In this document: one piece after another, positions 1-8,964 of the stretch
Layout of the letters: each line of letters begins with the position of its first letter
Numbering within the stretch: position 1 is the first letter of the stretch
From: Xenophilus azovorans DSM 13620
Lineage (GTDB): Bacteria > Pseudomonadota > Gammaproteobacteria > Burkholderiales > Burkholderiaceae_C
Assembly: GCF_000745855.1 (NCBI RefSeq)
Contig: NZ_JQKD01000016.1
Span: forward strand, 62,001-126,000
Length of the DNA stretch: 64,000 nucleotides
Direction of reading: 5' to 3'
The notes under the pieces: model-generated
Told to the model about the DNA's origin: nothing
The model's database searches: none
Seen by the model: the letters and a program-made list of their open reading frames with translations, nothing else
Made by a program: the position numbers and the translations under genes

Positions 1-1
1 G

Positions 2-685
2 CCCCTGCGCGACCCCCAGCCCCTGCTCGACCGGACGATCCACGAATGGGGCGGCCACCAGGACCTCTGGCTGTTCGGCTACGGCTCGCTGATCTGGCGG
101 CCCGAGTTCGACTTCGCCGAGCGGCGCCCGGCCAGGGTGCACGGCTGGCACCGGGCGCTGAAGATGTGGAGCCGCGTCAACCGCGGCAGCCCCGACAACC
201 CCGGCCTGGTGTTCGCGCTGCTGGCCGGCGGCAGTTGCCAGGGGCTGGTGTTCCGCGTGCCGGCCGTGCAGGGCCTGGAGACGCTGGGCCGCCTGTGGCT
301 GCGCGAGATGCCCACCGGCGTGTACGACCCGCGCTGGCTGCACTGCATCACGCCGGGCGGGCCGGTGCGGGCGCTGGCCTTCACACTCTCGCGCCGCAGC
401 CCCAACTTCACCGGCACCCTGCCCGACGCGCGCTACCGCGAGATCTTCGCCAGCGCCACCGGGCGCTACGGTACCTCGCTCGACTACGCACGCCAGACCC
501 TGGAGGAGCTGCGCCGCCACGGCATCCGCGACCAGGCCCTGGCGCGCCTGCTGCGGCTGGCCGGATCGCTCGAAGAGGCGGCATCGGCTGACGCGGCGGC
601 GACGGGCGGCGGGGCTACGCTGCATCTTCCCAGCCAGCCGGCCCCCGCCCGCCAGCCGCCTTCTTCATCCAACGGAACCACCTGA
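2..685 (+). CDS. ChaC-type gamma-glutamylcyclotransferase, 5' end cut by window
   Basis: The reading frame is open from base 2, so the true start lies outside the window; a GTG at 137 is internal and would remove the substrate loop. Residues around 63-90 encode the family signature FGYGSLIW, and further on comes LREMPTGVYDP, whose Glu corresponds to the catalytic acid of ChaC proteins. Family members cleave glutathione to 5-oxoproline and Cys-Gly in the cytosol. The last 45 residues or so are an Ala/Pro/Ser-rich tail without recognisable fold. The stop lies one base before the start of sodC, so the two genes are probably cotranscribed. Substrate assignment rests on family membership only. Confidence 0.85.
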   Translation, partial: PLRDPQPLLDRTIHEWGGHQDLWLFGYGSLIWRPEFDFAERRPARVHGWHRALKMWSRVNRGSPDNPGLVFALLAGGSCQGLVFRVPAVQGLETLGRLWLREMPTGVYDPRWLHCITPGGPVRALAFTLSRRSPNFTGTLPDARYREIFASATGRYGTSLDYARQTLEELRRHGIRDQALARLLRLAGSLEEAASADAAATGGGATLHLPSQPAPARQPPSSSNGTT

Positions 686-686
686 C

Positions 687-1232
687 ATGATCCGCACGAA
701 CACCCTCGCGACGGCCGCCGCCGTCATCGCCGCCGCGGCAGCGCTGTCGGCCTGCAGCGGCATGGGCACCGGCCGCGCCGCGGCCCGCGCCGACCTGCGG
801 CCCACCGCGGCCGTCCAGCCCAACACGACCACCGGCACCGTCCGCTTCACCGCGCTGGACCACGGCGTGCGCGTGGCCGGCGAGGTGCGCGGCCTGCCAC
901 CAGGCACCGAGCACGGCTTCCACATCCACGAGAAAGGCGACTGCGGCGACAACGGCAACGCCTCGGGCGGGCATTTCAACCCCGCCGGCGGCACGCATGG
1001 CAAGTTCGGCTCCGCCGGCACCCATGCGGGCGAACTGCCGAGCCTGGTGGCCGATGCGTCGGGCGTCGCGCGCTTCCGGGTCGACGTGCATGCGATCTCG
1101 CTGAGCGAGGGCGCGGCCAACAACGTGGTCGGCCGCGCGCTGGTGGTGCACCGCGACCGCGACGACTTCACCACCCAGCCCGCCGGCAACTCCGGCCCGC
1201 GCATCGCCTGCGCGGTGATCGTGCCGGGCTGA
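687..1232 (+). CDS. sodC: Periplasmic lipoprotein Cu/Zn superoxide dismutase
   Basis: This 181-residue protein starts with a signal peptide ending in a lipobox (LSAC), so the mature form is probably a lipid-anchored periplasmic enzyme. It dismutates superoxide. The copper/zinc ligands are visible in order: HGFHIHEKGDC, SGGHFNP, GTHG, GTHAG and VVH. The disulfide pair is the Cys of KGDC and the Cys of RIACAV, and the electrostatic/active-site loop ends in GPRIAC. One oddity is that the segment normally reading HxGDLP, whose Asp is a zinc ligand, reads HAGELPS here, an Asp-to-Glu change. The gene follows the ChaC gene by one base. A GC-rich hairpin lies just after the stop. Confidence 0.93.
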   Translation: MIRTNTLATAAAVIAAAAALSACSGMGTGRAAARADLRPTAAVQPNTTTGTVRFTALDHGVRVAGEVRGLPPGTEHGFHIHEKGDCGDNGNASGGHFNPAGGTHGKFGSAGTHAGELPSLVADASGVARFRVDVHAISLSEGAANNVVGRALVVHRDRDDFTTQPAGNSGPRIACAVIVPG

Positions 1233-1237
1233 ACGGC

Positions 1238-1258
1238 GGGGCGCCTATGAGGCGCCCC
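1238..1258. terminator. Stem-loop between convergent sodC and ROK-like gene
   Basis: A perfect 8-bp stem (GGGGCGCC / GGCGCCCC) encloses the loop TATGA between the convergent sodC and ROK-like genes, and includes the latter's stop codon. The + side is followed by pyrimidine-rich sequence but no clean T run, so termination is plausible rather than shown. Confidence 0.4.
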
Positions 1259-2360
1259 TGCCCTTCTTCCCGTTCTTCTTCCCCTCCTTGGGCGCCGGCT
1301 TCCTGTTGACGTAGCTGGCGTTGCCCAGGCCGGTGCCGACGGTGAGCACCGCCCAGCGCTTGACGTCGCGCATGAAGGGCAGCTCCGACAGGCCCTGCAC
1401 CACCGCGTCGTTGTGCATCAGCACCTGCGTCGGCGCCTCGCCGACGAGCGGCAGCTGCTCGCGCAGCGCCGTCGGCAGGTGGAAGCTGTCGGCCGCCCAG
1501 TTGCCCGGCAGGTTCTGCGCGCCGCGCGCGATGGTGCCGTCCTCGCGGATCAGCCCCGGGCAGGCGATGCCGACGAAGGGCGCCAGGCGGATGCGGTGGC
1601 GGCGGCTCCAGGCGATCATCTCCTGCAGCATGTTGACCAGCCCGTCCACCAGCGCGGTGCGGCTGGGCTCGTCGTCGGCGTGGCGCCACTTGATGCGCCG
1701 CGCGACCCGGGCGCGCGACAGGTCCTGCGCCTTGCCGCGGCGGAACTCGACGATGCCGCAGCGCACGTTGGTGCCGCCGATGTCCAGCGCCAGCAGCGCG
1801 TCGGCGTGCTCGGCGAAGTGCGGCGGCGCCAGGTGCACCCAGCCGATCAGGCCGCCGTCGTCCGCCTCGTGGCGCAGCCGCGCCAGTTCCACCGGCACGC
1901 CGTCCGCATGGCACAGCGCGGCCGCCTGCAGGATGGTGCGCTCGCCGACCTCGCTTTCGGAGAAGCCGCCGCCGATGACGACGCGGCGCACGCCCTTCCA
2001 GCTCTTCTGCCGCATGAAGCGGCGCACCACCTGCGCCAGTTCGTCGGCGAACACCTCGACCGAGCCGCGCAACAACTCCGCGGCCTGCCGGCCGGCCTTG
2101 CCGCGCAGGGCGCGGTCCAGCGTCTTCTTGCCGAGCTTGGCCGAAGGCAGCCGGCCCAGGGGGTCGGCATGGCCCTCGTCGCGCAGGCGGCGGCGCCGCT
2201 CGTCCAGCAGGCGGCGGAAGGCGGTCTGGCTGGCGCGGTCGCCGATGAAGCCGTCGTCGTCCTCCACCTCCAGGTTGTAGCCGGCGATGTCCACCAGCGG
2301 CAGTTCGGTCGGGCCGTGGTGCGCGCCGACGACGCTGGGTGCGTGGGCCTTCTTCGTCAT
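1245..2360 (-). CDS. ROK/ASKHA-type sugar-kinase-like protein with unusual motif order
   Basis: This 371-residue protein is read from ATG at 2360; a longer frame to 2405 has no better start. A ROK phosphate-1 motif LALDIGGTNVR appears only at about residue 190. It is followed by GIACPGLI, HNDAVVQGL and the phosphate-2 motif TVGTGLGNASY, after which the protein ends in a Lys-rich tail. About 60 residues before the phosphate-1 motif lies RRVVIGGGFSES, which resembles the adenosine-binding Gly-rich motif that ROK kinases carry near their C-terminus. The ROK zinc motif is not seen. The fold is probably that of an ATP-dependent sugar kinase, but the substrate is unknown. It is convergent with sodC and divergent from the osmolyte transporter gene. 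Confidence 0.7.
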   Translation of the reverse strand: MTKKAHAPSVVGAHHGPTELPLVDIAGYNLEVEDDDGFIGDRASQTAFRRLLDERRRRLRDEGHADPLGRLPSAKLGKKTLDRALRGKAGRQAAELLRGSVEVFADELAQVVRRFMRQKSWKGVRRVVIGGGFSESEVGERTILQAAALCHADGVPVELARLRHEADDGGLIGWVHLAPPHFAEHADALLALDIGGTNVRCGIVEFRRGKAQDLSRARVARRIKWRHADDEPSRTALVDGLVNMLQEMIAWSRRHRIRLAPFVGIACPGLIREDGTIARGAQNLPGNWAADSFHLPTALREQLPLVGEAPTQVLMHNDAVVQGLSELPFMRDVKRWAVLTVGTGLGNASYVNRKPAPKEGKKNGKKGRGAS

Positions 2361-2445
2361 GTTCCGATGTTGCGCGGCGGCGGAGGCCGGCGCGTGTAGG
2401 AGCACGGCGGCAGTGCGTTGCGGGGCCGATCGCTAAACTGCCGCG

Positions 2446-3975
2446 ATGCGTACCTGGCTGACGAAGGCCCTCGGCCTGCTGGCGATGCTGACGCTGGGCT
2501 TCGGCATGCACGGCGCCGCGGCGCAGGACGGCCGGCCGCTGACCATCGGTTCCAAGCGCTTCACCGAGTCGTACATCCTGGCCGAGCTGCTGGCGCAGGC
2601 CGCCGCGCCGCACCTGCCGGCGCGGCCCGTGGTGCGGCAGGGGCTGGGCAACACGGCCATCGTGTACGAGGCCCTGCGCTCGGGCGCGATCGACCTCTAC
2701 GCCGAATACACCGGCACCATCTCGCAGGAGATCCTCAAGAGCCCCCGCCCGCTGTCGATGCAGGCGATGAACGAGGCGCTGCGCCCGCTGGGGCTGGGCA
2801 CGGCGGTGCCGCTGGGCTTCAACGACGGCTACGCCTTCGCCATGCGCGCCGATGCGGCGCAGCGCCTGGGCATCCGCACGCTGAGCGACCTGGCGAAGCA
2901 CCCCGAACTGAAGCTGGGCCTGACCAACGAGTTCATCGGCCGCGCCGACGGCTGGCGCGGCGTGCAGTCGCACTACGGGCTGCCGCAGACGCCCACCGGC
3001 CTGGACCACGGCATCGCCTACGACGCCATCTCGGCCGGGCAGGTGGACGTGATCGACATCTACACCACCGACGCCAAGATCGGGCACCTGGGCCTGGCGG
3101 TGCTGGAAGACGACCGGGCGTACTTCCCGCGCTACGACGCGGTGCTGCTCTACCGGCTCGACGTGCCGCAGCGCTTCGCGCCGGCATGGGCGGCGTTGCA
3201 GGCGCTGGCGGGCCGCATCGACGAGCCCGCGATGATCGGCATGAACGCGCGGGCGGAGCTGGAGGGCGCGGGCTTCGACGCGATCGCGCGCGACTTCCTG
3301 GCCGCGCGCGGCGGCGGCGCCGCGCCCGCCGCTTCCGCGGCCGGCGCGGGCGGCTTCATGGCCCGGCTGTTCGGCCCGGACCTGGGCCGCCTGGCGCGCG
3401 AGCACGTGCTGCTGGTGGCCGTGTCCACCGGCATCGCGGTTCTGCTGGGCGTGCCGCTGGCGGTGGCCGTGTTCCCGCATGCGCGGCTGCGGGCGCTGGT
3501 GCTGGCAGCCACCGGCCTGCTGCAGACGGTGCCCTCGCTGGCCCTGCTGGCGGCGCTGATCTCGCTGCTGGGCGCCATCGGCACCCTGCCCGCGCTGGTG
3601 GCGCTCACGCTGTACGCGCTGCTGCCCATCATGCGCAACACGGTGGCCGGCCTGGCCGAGGTGTCGGCGGGGCTGCGGCAGGCCGGCACCGCACTGGGCA
3701 TGACGGGCGCGCAGAACCTGCGGCTGGTGCAACTGCCGCTCGCGCTGCCGACCCTGGTGGCCGGCGTGCGCATCGCCGCCACCATCGGCGTGGGCACCGC
3801 CACGCTGGCCGCCTTCATCGGCGCCGGCGGCTTCGGCGAGCGCATCGTGACGGGCCTCGCGCTCAACGACCGCGCCCTGCTGATGGCCGGCGCGCTGCCC
3901 GCCGCCGTGCTGGCGCTGGCGAGCGAGCTGCTGTTCGAGGCGCTGGAATGGTGGCTGCGGCGCGGGCGGGGCTGA
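2446..3975 (+). CDS. Osmoprotectant/betaine ABC transporter binding protein fused to permease
   Basis: The 509-residue protein begins with a signal peptide (cleavage near HGAAAQ). Residues of roughly 25-285 form an OpuAC/ProX-type binding domain, with family motifs such as IGSKRFTESYILAELL and LYAEYTGT. The C-terminal part, from about 310, is a BPD-type permease with five or six hydrophobic helices, and the coupling-loop sequence LRQAGTALGMTG is visible. Family members import glycine betaine, choline or related quaternary amines. No ATP-binding subunit is adjacent: the gene stands alone between oppositely oriented neighbours. A TAAACT hexamer 7 bp before the ATG resembles a -10 element and would give an almost leaderless mRNA. 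Confidence 0.88.
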   Translation: MRTWLTKALGLLAMLTLGFGMHGAAAQDGRPLTIGSKRFTESYILAELLAQAAAPHLPARPVVRQGLGNTAIVYEALRSGAIDLYAEYTGTISQEILKSPRPLSMQAMNEALRPLGLGTAVPLGFNDGYAFAMRADAAQRLGIRTLSDLAKHPELKLGLTNEFIGRADGWRGVQSHYGLPQTPTGLDHGIAYDAISAGQVDVIDIYTTDAKIGHLGLAVLEDDRAYFPRYDAVLLYRLDVPQRFAPAWAALQALAGRIDEPAMIGMNARAELEGAGFDAIARDFLAARGGGAAPAASAAGAGGFMARLFGPDLGRLAREHVLLVAVSTGIAVLLGVPLAVAVFPHARLRALVLAATGLLQTVPSLALLAALISLLGAIGTLPALVALTLYALLPIMRNTVAGLAEVSAGLRQAGTALGMTGAQNLRLVQLPLALPTLVAGVRIAATIGVGTATLAAFIGAGGFGERIVTGLALNDRALLMAGALPAAVLALASELLFEALEWWLRRGRG

Positions 3976-3996
3976 AGCCCGCCGCAGCGTGCCGCA

Positions 3997-5439
3997 TCAG
4001 GCGTTGGTGTAGGCCGTCTTCACCGTGGTGAAGAACTCCTGCGCGTAGCGGCCCTGCTCGCGCGGGCCATAGCTGCTGCCCTTGCGCCCGCCGAAGGGCA
4101 CGTGGTAGTCCACCCCCGCGGTGGGCAGGTTCACCATCACCATGCCGGCCTGCGCGTGGCGCTTGAAGTGGGTCGCGTACTTCAGGCTCGTCGTCGCGAT
4201 GCCCGCCGACAGCCCGAACGGGGTGTCATTGGCCACCGCCAGCGCCTCGTCATAGTCCTTCACCCGGATCACGCTGGCCACCGGCCCGAAGATCTCCTCG
4301 CGGTTGATGCGCATGCCGGGCGCCGACTCGCTGAACAGCGCCGGCGCCATGTAGTAGCCCTCGGTATCGCGCTTCAGGCGCTCGCCGCCCACGGCCAGCG
4401 TGGCGCCTTCGCTCCTGCCGATCTCCACGTAGCTCAGGTCCTGCTCGATCTGCGACTGGCTGGAGACCGGCCCGATGTCCGTGCCCTGCGCCAGCGCGTC
4501 GCCCACCTTGAGCTTCGCCATGCGCGCCTTCATCGCCTCGATGAACTTCGGGTAGATGCCCTCGGTGACGATCAGGCGGCTGGAGGCCGTGCAGCGCTGG
4601 CCGGTCGAGTAGAAGGCGCTCTGCACGCACAGCTCCACCGCCTGCGCGAGGTCGGCATCGTCCAGCACCACCTGCGGGTTCTTGCCGCCCATCTCCAGCT
4701 GCACCTTCTTGTGCGTCTCGGCGCAGGCCACGGCGATGCGCCCGCCCACGCCCACCGAGCCGGTGAAGCTGATGGCATGGATGCCGGCGTGGTTGACCAG
4801 CGCGTCGCCGATCACGCTGCCGCGGCCCATCACCAGGTTGAACACCCCCGCCGGAATGCCCGAGCGGTGGATGATCTCCGCCAGCGCCCAGGCGCTGCCG
4901 GGCACCAGGTCGGCCGGCTTGAGCACCACGCAGTTGCCGAAGGCCAGCGCCGGGGCGATCTTCCAGGCGGGAATGGCGATGGGGAAGTTCCACGGCGTGA
5001 TCAGGCCCACCACGCCCACGGGCTCGCGGGTGATCTCGATGCCGATGCCGGGGCGTACCGAGGGGATCGCCTCGCCGGCGAGGCGCAGGCACTCGCCGGC
5101 GAAGAACTTGAAGATCTGGCCTGCGCGTGCCGCCTCGCCGATGCCCTCGGCCTTCGTCTTGCCCTCCTCGCGCGCCAGCAGCGTGCCCAGCTCCTCCTTG
5201 CGCGCCAGGATCTCGTTGCCGATCTTCTCCAGCGCCTCCGAGCGGGCCTGGACGCCGCCGGTGGACCAGGCCGGGAAGGCCGCCGTCGCCGCGGCCACGG
5301 CGGCATCGACCTGCGCGGCGTCGCCCTGCGTGTAGCGGCCGATCACGTCCGACAGGTCGCTGGGATTGACGTTGGGGCTGTAGCCCGTGCCGGCGACCCA
5401 CTCGCCATGGATCAGGTTGTTGAACTCATTCACGGGCAA
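3997..5439 (-). CDS. Aldehyde dehydrogenase, probably 2,5-dioxovalerate (2-oxoglutarate semialdehyde) dehydrogenase
   Basis: This 480-residue NAD(P)-dependent aldehyde dehydrogenase has TPWNFP in the cofactor domain, the Glu of LEMGGKNP and the catalytic Cys of TGQRCTASSR, and is full length for the family. It is the last gene of the leftward run Bug - kdgD - gudD - SMP-30 - ALDH. KdgD makes 2-oxoglutarate semialdehyde, so the natural role is its oxidation to 2-oxoglutarate, the final step of oxidative uronate/aldarate breakdown. The family alone would not fix the substrate; the assignment comes from context. It ends 22 bp from the convergent osmolyte transporter gene. Confidence 0.88.
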   Translation of the reverse strand: MPVNEFNNLIHGEWVAGTGYSPNVNPSDLSDVIGRYTQGDAAQVDAAVAAATAAFPAWSTGGVQARSEALEKIGNEILARKEELGTLLAREEGKTKAEGIGEAARAGQIFKFFAGECLRLAGEAIPSVRPGIGIEITREPVGVVGLITPWNFPIAIPAWKIAPALAFGNCVVLKPADLVPGSAWALAEIIHRSGIPAGVFNLVMGRGSVIGDALVNHAGIHAISFTGSVGVGGRIAVACAETHKKVQLEMGGKNPQVVLDDADLAQAVELCVQSAFYSTGQRCTASSRLIVTEGIYPKFIEAMKARMAKLKVGDALAQGTDIGPVSSQSQIEQDLSYVEIGRSEGATLAVGGERLKRDTEGYYMAPALFSESAPGMRINREEIFGPVASVIRVKDYDEALAVANDTPFGLSAGIATTSLKYATHFKRHAQAGMVMVNLPTAGVDYHVPFGGRKGSSYGPREQGRYAQEFFTTVKTAYTNA

Positions 5440-5469
5440 TGTCCTCGTTGCTGCTGGGATAGGGCCGGC

Positions 5470-6570
5470 CTACACCGCCGCATGCGTCTCCACGTAGAGC
5501 GCGTAGAGCGAATGGCTGCTCGCCATGTAGAGCCGGTTGCGCTTGGGTCCGCCGAACGCCAGGTTGGCGCAGCGCTCGGGCAGGCGGATGAAGCCGATGG
5601 GCCGGCCGTCCTTGTCGAACACTTTAACGCCGTCCATCTCCTCGGGATGGCCCAGGGGCGGGTACGCCTTCATGCCGCCGCCGATGTCGGCCGGCTCGGA
5701 GGCCAGCGCGCCGCTGAAGCCCCAGCCGCACCAGAGGTTGCCGTCGCGGTCCACCTTGAAGCCGTCGAAGGCGCCGGGCCCGCCGGCGTCGATGAGCTTG
5801 GTCTTGTTCGACAGGCCGGTCCCGTCGGCCGAGACGTCGAAGCGCCACATGCTGCGGTTCGGCGTGCCCTTCCACTCGATCACGTACAGGTGCTTCTCGT
5901 CCGGCGAGAAGGCCAGGCCGTTGGGGTTGACGATGTCCGTCACGACGGCGGTGATCCGCCCGTCCCTGCCGATGCGGTAGACGTTGGTGGTCGCCTGCTC
6001 GGGCGTGGCGCGCGAGCCCTCCCATTCGCCGTTGATGCCGAACAGCGGATCGGTGAACCAGATGCTGTCGTCGGACTTGACGACGACGTCGTTCGGCGCG
6101 TTCAGGCGCTTGCCCTCGAAGCGGTCGGCCAGCACGGTCATGCGGCCGTCCTTCTCTGTTCGCACCACGCGGCGCGTGACCGAGTGCTCGCAGGTCACGA
6201 GGCGGCCCTGGCGGTCGCGCGCGTTGCCGTTGGCGTAGTTCACGCCCTGCTTGTGCACCGAGAAGCGGCCGGTCTTCTCCTCGTACTTCATGAGCCGGTT
6301 GTTCGGGATGTCCGACAGGATCAGCGTGCCCGTCTCGGGGAAGTACGCCGGCCCTTCGGCCCAGCGCATGCCGCTGCCGAGCTGCTCGAGCGTGCTGCTG
6401 TAGATGCGGTACTTGGCGAAGCTCGGGTCCAGGATGTGGACCGCCGGGTCGGGGTAGCGCTGGTGCGGCCTGAAATCGAAGGACTGGGCGGCGGCTGCGC
6501 TGCCCAGCGCGCCGAGGGCCGAGGCGCCGGCGGCCCCGAGCAGGCGGCGGCGGTTCATGGTCTGGCTCAT
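5470..6570 (-). CDS. Tat-exported SMP-30/gluconolactonase-family protein
   Basis: The 366-residue protein starts with a twin-arginine signal (NRRRLLGAAG, then a hydrophobic stretch to AAAAQS), predicting folded export to the periplasm. The rest is a six-bladed beta-propeller of the SMP-30/gluconolactonase/LRE type, with the metal-binding features EGPAYF, LNAPNDVVV and [10 protein letters not shown]. Family members hydrolyse sugar lactones. The gene sits between gudD and the aldehyde dehydrogenase, so an aldarolactone is a reasonable substrate. A second, cytoplasmic SMP-30 gene lies in the divergent arm at 11796, so the two may act on lactones in different compartments. The substrate is inferred. 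Confidence 0.8.
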   Translation of the reverse strand: MSQTMNRRRLLGAAGASALGALGSAAAAQSFDFRPHQRYPDPAVHILDPSFAKYRIYSSTLEQLGSGMRWAEGPAYFPETGTLILSDIPNNRLMKYEEKTGRFSVHKQGVNYANGNARDRQGRLVTCEHSVTRRVVRTEKDGRMTVLADRFEGKRLNAPNDVVVKSDDSIWFTDPLFGINGEWEGSRATPEQATTNVYRIGRDGRITAVVTDIVNPNGLAFSPDEKHLYVIEWKGTPNRSMWRFDVSADGTGLSNKTKLIDAGGPGAFDGFKVDRDGNLWCGWGFSGALASEPADIGGGMKAYPPLGHPEEMDGVKVFDKDGRPIGFIRLPERCANLAFGGPKRNRLYMASSHSLYALYVETHAAV

Positions 6571-6619
6571 GTCGTGTCTCCGGTGATCGATCCCGTCGCG
6601 AGGGCTGGGCGCCGCGCGC

Positions 6620-7957
6620 TCAGCGCACCATGCAGGGACGCTTGTTGTCGAAAGTCCAGCCCGGGATCAGGTACTGCATGGCGACGGCGTCGTCGCGCCC
6701 ACCCAGGCCGTGCTCCAGGTACAGCGCATTGGCGCGCTGCAGCGCCTCGCGGTCCACCGTCACGCCCAGGCCGGGCGCCTGGGGCACCTCGATGAAGCCG
6801 TCGCGGATCTGCAGCGGGTTCTTCGTCAGGAACTGGCCGTCCTGCCAGATCCAGTGCGTGTCGATGGCGGTCACCCTGCCCGGCACCGCCGCCGCCACGT
6901 GGGTGAACATGGCCAGCGAGATGTCGAAGTGGTTGTTGGAGTGCGAGCCCCAGGTCAGCCCCCAGTCGCGGCAGGTCTGGCCCACGCGCACGCTGCCGGC
7001 CATGGTCCAGAAGTGCGGGTCGGCCAGCGGGATGTCCACCGACTGCAGCGCCAGCGCATGCGCCATCTGGCGCCAGTCGGTGGCGACCATGTTGGTGGCG
7101 GTGGGCAGGCCGGTGGCGCGGCGGAACTCGGCCATCACCTCGCGGCCCGAGAAGCCGCCTTCGGCGCCGCAGGGGTCTTCCGCATAGGCCAGCACGCCGC
7201 GCATGTCGCGCATCATGCGGACGGCGTCCTTCAGCAGCCAGCCGCCGTTGGGGTCCAGCGTGACGCGCGCCTGCGGGAAGCGCCGGGCCAGTGCGGTGAC
7301 GGCCTCGACCTCCTGCTCGCCGGGCAGCACGCCGCCCTTGAGCTTGAAGTCGTTGAAGCCGTAGCGCGCGTGCGCGGCCTCGGCCTGGCGCACGATGGCC
7401 TCGGGCGTCATGGCCGCCATGTGGCGCACCTGGATCCAGTCGTCGGTGCCGGTGGCGTCCTCGCCGGGCTTCAGGTAGGGCAGGTCGGTCCTGTCGGAAG
7501 GGCCGACGAAGAACAGGTAGCCCAGCACCTCCACGCGCTCGCGCTGCCGGCCCTCGCCGAGCAGCGCCGCCACCGGCACGCCCAGGTGCTGGCCGAGCAG
7601 GTCCAGCAGCGCCGACTCGATGGCCGTGACGGCATGCACCGCGACGCGCAGGTCGAAGGTCTGCAGCCCGCGGCCGCCCGCGTCGCGGCCCGCCAGCGCC
7701 TGCTGCACCCGCTGCAGCAGCTGCAGGTGCGCGCCCAGCGGCTGGCCCGCCAGCAGCGGCCGGCTGTCTTCCAGCGCCTGGCGGATGGCCTCGCCGCCGG
7801 GCACCTCGCCCACGCCGGTGTGGCCGGCGCTGTCGTGCACCAGCAGCACGTTGCGCGTGAAGAAGGGACCGTGCGCACCGCTCAGGTTCATGAGCATGCC
7901 GTCGCGGCCGGCGACGGGGACGACCTCGATCCCGGTGATGGTGGGCGTGTGGGACAT
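6620..7957 (-). CDS. gudD: D-glucarate dehydratase
   Basis: At 445 residues it matches the length of GudD, an enolase-superfamily enzyme that dehydrates D-glucarate (and L-idarate) to 5-keto-4-deoxy-D-glucarate. Catalytic and metal positions are all visible in order: the Lys pair of DFKLKGG, Asp of TLDPNGGW, Glu of AEDPCG, Asn of ATNM, His of [10 protein letters not shown] and Asp of AIDTHW. It lies directly downstream of kdgD (28 bp), which uses its product, in the left arm controlled by the GntR regulator. It differs from the enolase protein at 15638 by retaining the glucarate-dehydratase-typical NNHFD sequence. Confidence 0.92.
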   Translation of the reverse strand: MSHTPTITGIEVVPVAGRDGMLMNLSGAHGPFFTRNVLLVHDSAGHTGVGEVPGGEAIRQALEDSRPLLAGQPLGAHLQLLQRVQQALAGRDAGGRGLQTFDLRVAVHAVTAIESALLDLLGQHLGVPVAALLGEGRQRERVEVLGYLFFVGPSDRTDLPYLKPGEDATGTDDWIQVRHMAAMTPEAIVRQAEAAHARYGFNDFKLKGGVLPGEQEVEAVTALARRFPQARVTLDPNGGWLLKDAVRMMRDMRGVLAYAEDPCGAEGGFSGREVMAEFRRATGLPTATNMVATDWRQMAHALALQSVDIPLADPHFWTMAGSVRVGQTCRDWGLTWGSHSNNHFDISLAMFTHVAAAVPGRVTAIDTHWIWQDGQFLTKNPLQIRDGFIEVPQAPGLGVTVDREALQRANALYLEHGLGGRDDAVAMQYLIPGWTFDNKRPCMVR

Positions 7958-7985
7958 GGCGAAGGCTCCGCTCGGCCGCGCCCGC

Positions 7986-8903
7986 CTACTGCGGGCCCAG
8001 CTTCTCGATCAGCGCGGCCAGGTCGCCGGCCTCGGCGTCCGTCAGGTCCGACAGCGGCGGGCGCACCGGGCCGGCGCCGTGGCCGACGATCCGGGCGCCG
8101 GCCTTCACGATGCTCACGGCATAACCCGGCCGGCGGTTGCGGATGTCCAGGTAGGGCATGAAGAAGTCCTTGAGCAGGCGGTGCTGGGTCGGCTGGTCGT
8201 CGTCGCGCACGGCCTCGTAGAACTGCATCGCCGTCTTCGGGATGAAGTTGAAGACCGCCGACGAATACACCGGCGTGCCCAGCGCCTTGTAGGCCGCGGC
8301 ATAGACCTCGGCCGTGGGCAGGCCACCCAGGTAGCTGAAGCGGTCGCCCATGCGCTGGTAGACCGCCACCATGGCCTCGATGTCGCCCACGCCGTCCTTG
8401 AAGCCCACCAGGTTGGGGCAGCGCTCGGCCAGGACGGCCAGCGTGTCGGGCTTGTACCGGGCCTGCGCGCGGTTGTAGACGATCACGCCGAAGTCCACGC
8501 TCCGGCACACCGCCTCCACGTGGGCGATCAGCCCCTCCTGGCTGGCCTCGGTCAGGTAGTGCGGCATCAGCAGGATGCCGTGCGCGCCGGCCTGCTCGGC
8601 GGCCTGCGCGTAGGCGACGGCCTGCCGCGTCGGCCCGCCGGCGCCGGCAATGATCGGCACCGTGCCGCGGCACACGTCCACGGCGGTCTGGATGATCTGC
8701 GGGTACTCCTCGGGCGTGAGCGAGAAGAACTCGCCCGTGCCGCCGGCCGCGAACAGCGCGCTGGCGCCGTAGGGCCCCAGCCATTCGAGGCGCCTGACGT
8801 AGCCGGCGCGGTCGAAGTCGCCGTTCGCGTCGAAGTCGGTGACGGGAAAGGACAGCAGGCCCGAACTCATGATCTGCTTGAGTTCCTGGGGGGTGTAGCT
8901 CAT
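7986..8903 (-). CDS. kdgD: 5-dehydro-4-deoxyglucarate dehydratase (decarboxylating)
   Basis: A 305-residue member of the DHDPS/N-acetylneuraminate lyase family. It converts 5-keto-4-deoxyglucarate to 2-oxoglutarate semialdehyde, water and CO2. The Schiff-base lysine is in [10 protein letters not shown] and the supporting Tyr in VIVYNRA. The start [24 protein letters not shown] is characteristic in sequence and position of KdgD (shown here only as an N-terminal landmark; core motif SFPVTDF). It sits between gudD (28 bp) and the Bug gene (61 bp) in one operon. Its presence means this organism uses the dehydratase/decarboxylase route rather than the GarL aldolase route of E. coli. Confidence 0.92.
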   Translation of the reverse strand: MSYTPQELKQIMSSGLLSFPVTDFDANGDFDRAGYVRRLEWLGPYGASALFAAGGTGEFFSLTPEEYPQIIQTAVDVCRGTVPIIAGAGGPTRQAVAYAQAAEQAGAHGILLMPHYLTEASQEGLIAHVEAVCRSVDFGVIVYNRAQARYKPDTLAVLAERCPNLVGFKDGVGDIEAMVAVYQRMGDRFSYLGGLPTAEVYAAAYKALGTPVYSSAVFNFIPKTAMQFYEAVRDDDQPTQHRLLKDFFMPYLDIRNRRPGYAVSIVKAGARIVGHGAGPVRPPLSDLTDAEAGDLAALIEKLGPQ

Positions 8904-8964
8904 GGTGTGTGTTCCTGGGATGAAGAGATGGGGACGGGGAAGGACGGGCGGGATCGGCGCGGCA

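Noticed and set aside
1168-3732. Very long minus-strand open frame across several genes
   Set aside because: It is an antisense shadow of genes with clear domains, produced by the high third-position G+C; its Gln/Arg/His-rich translation matches no family.
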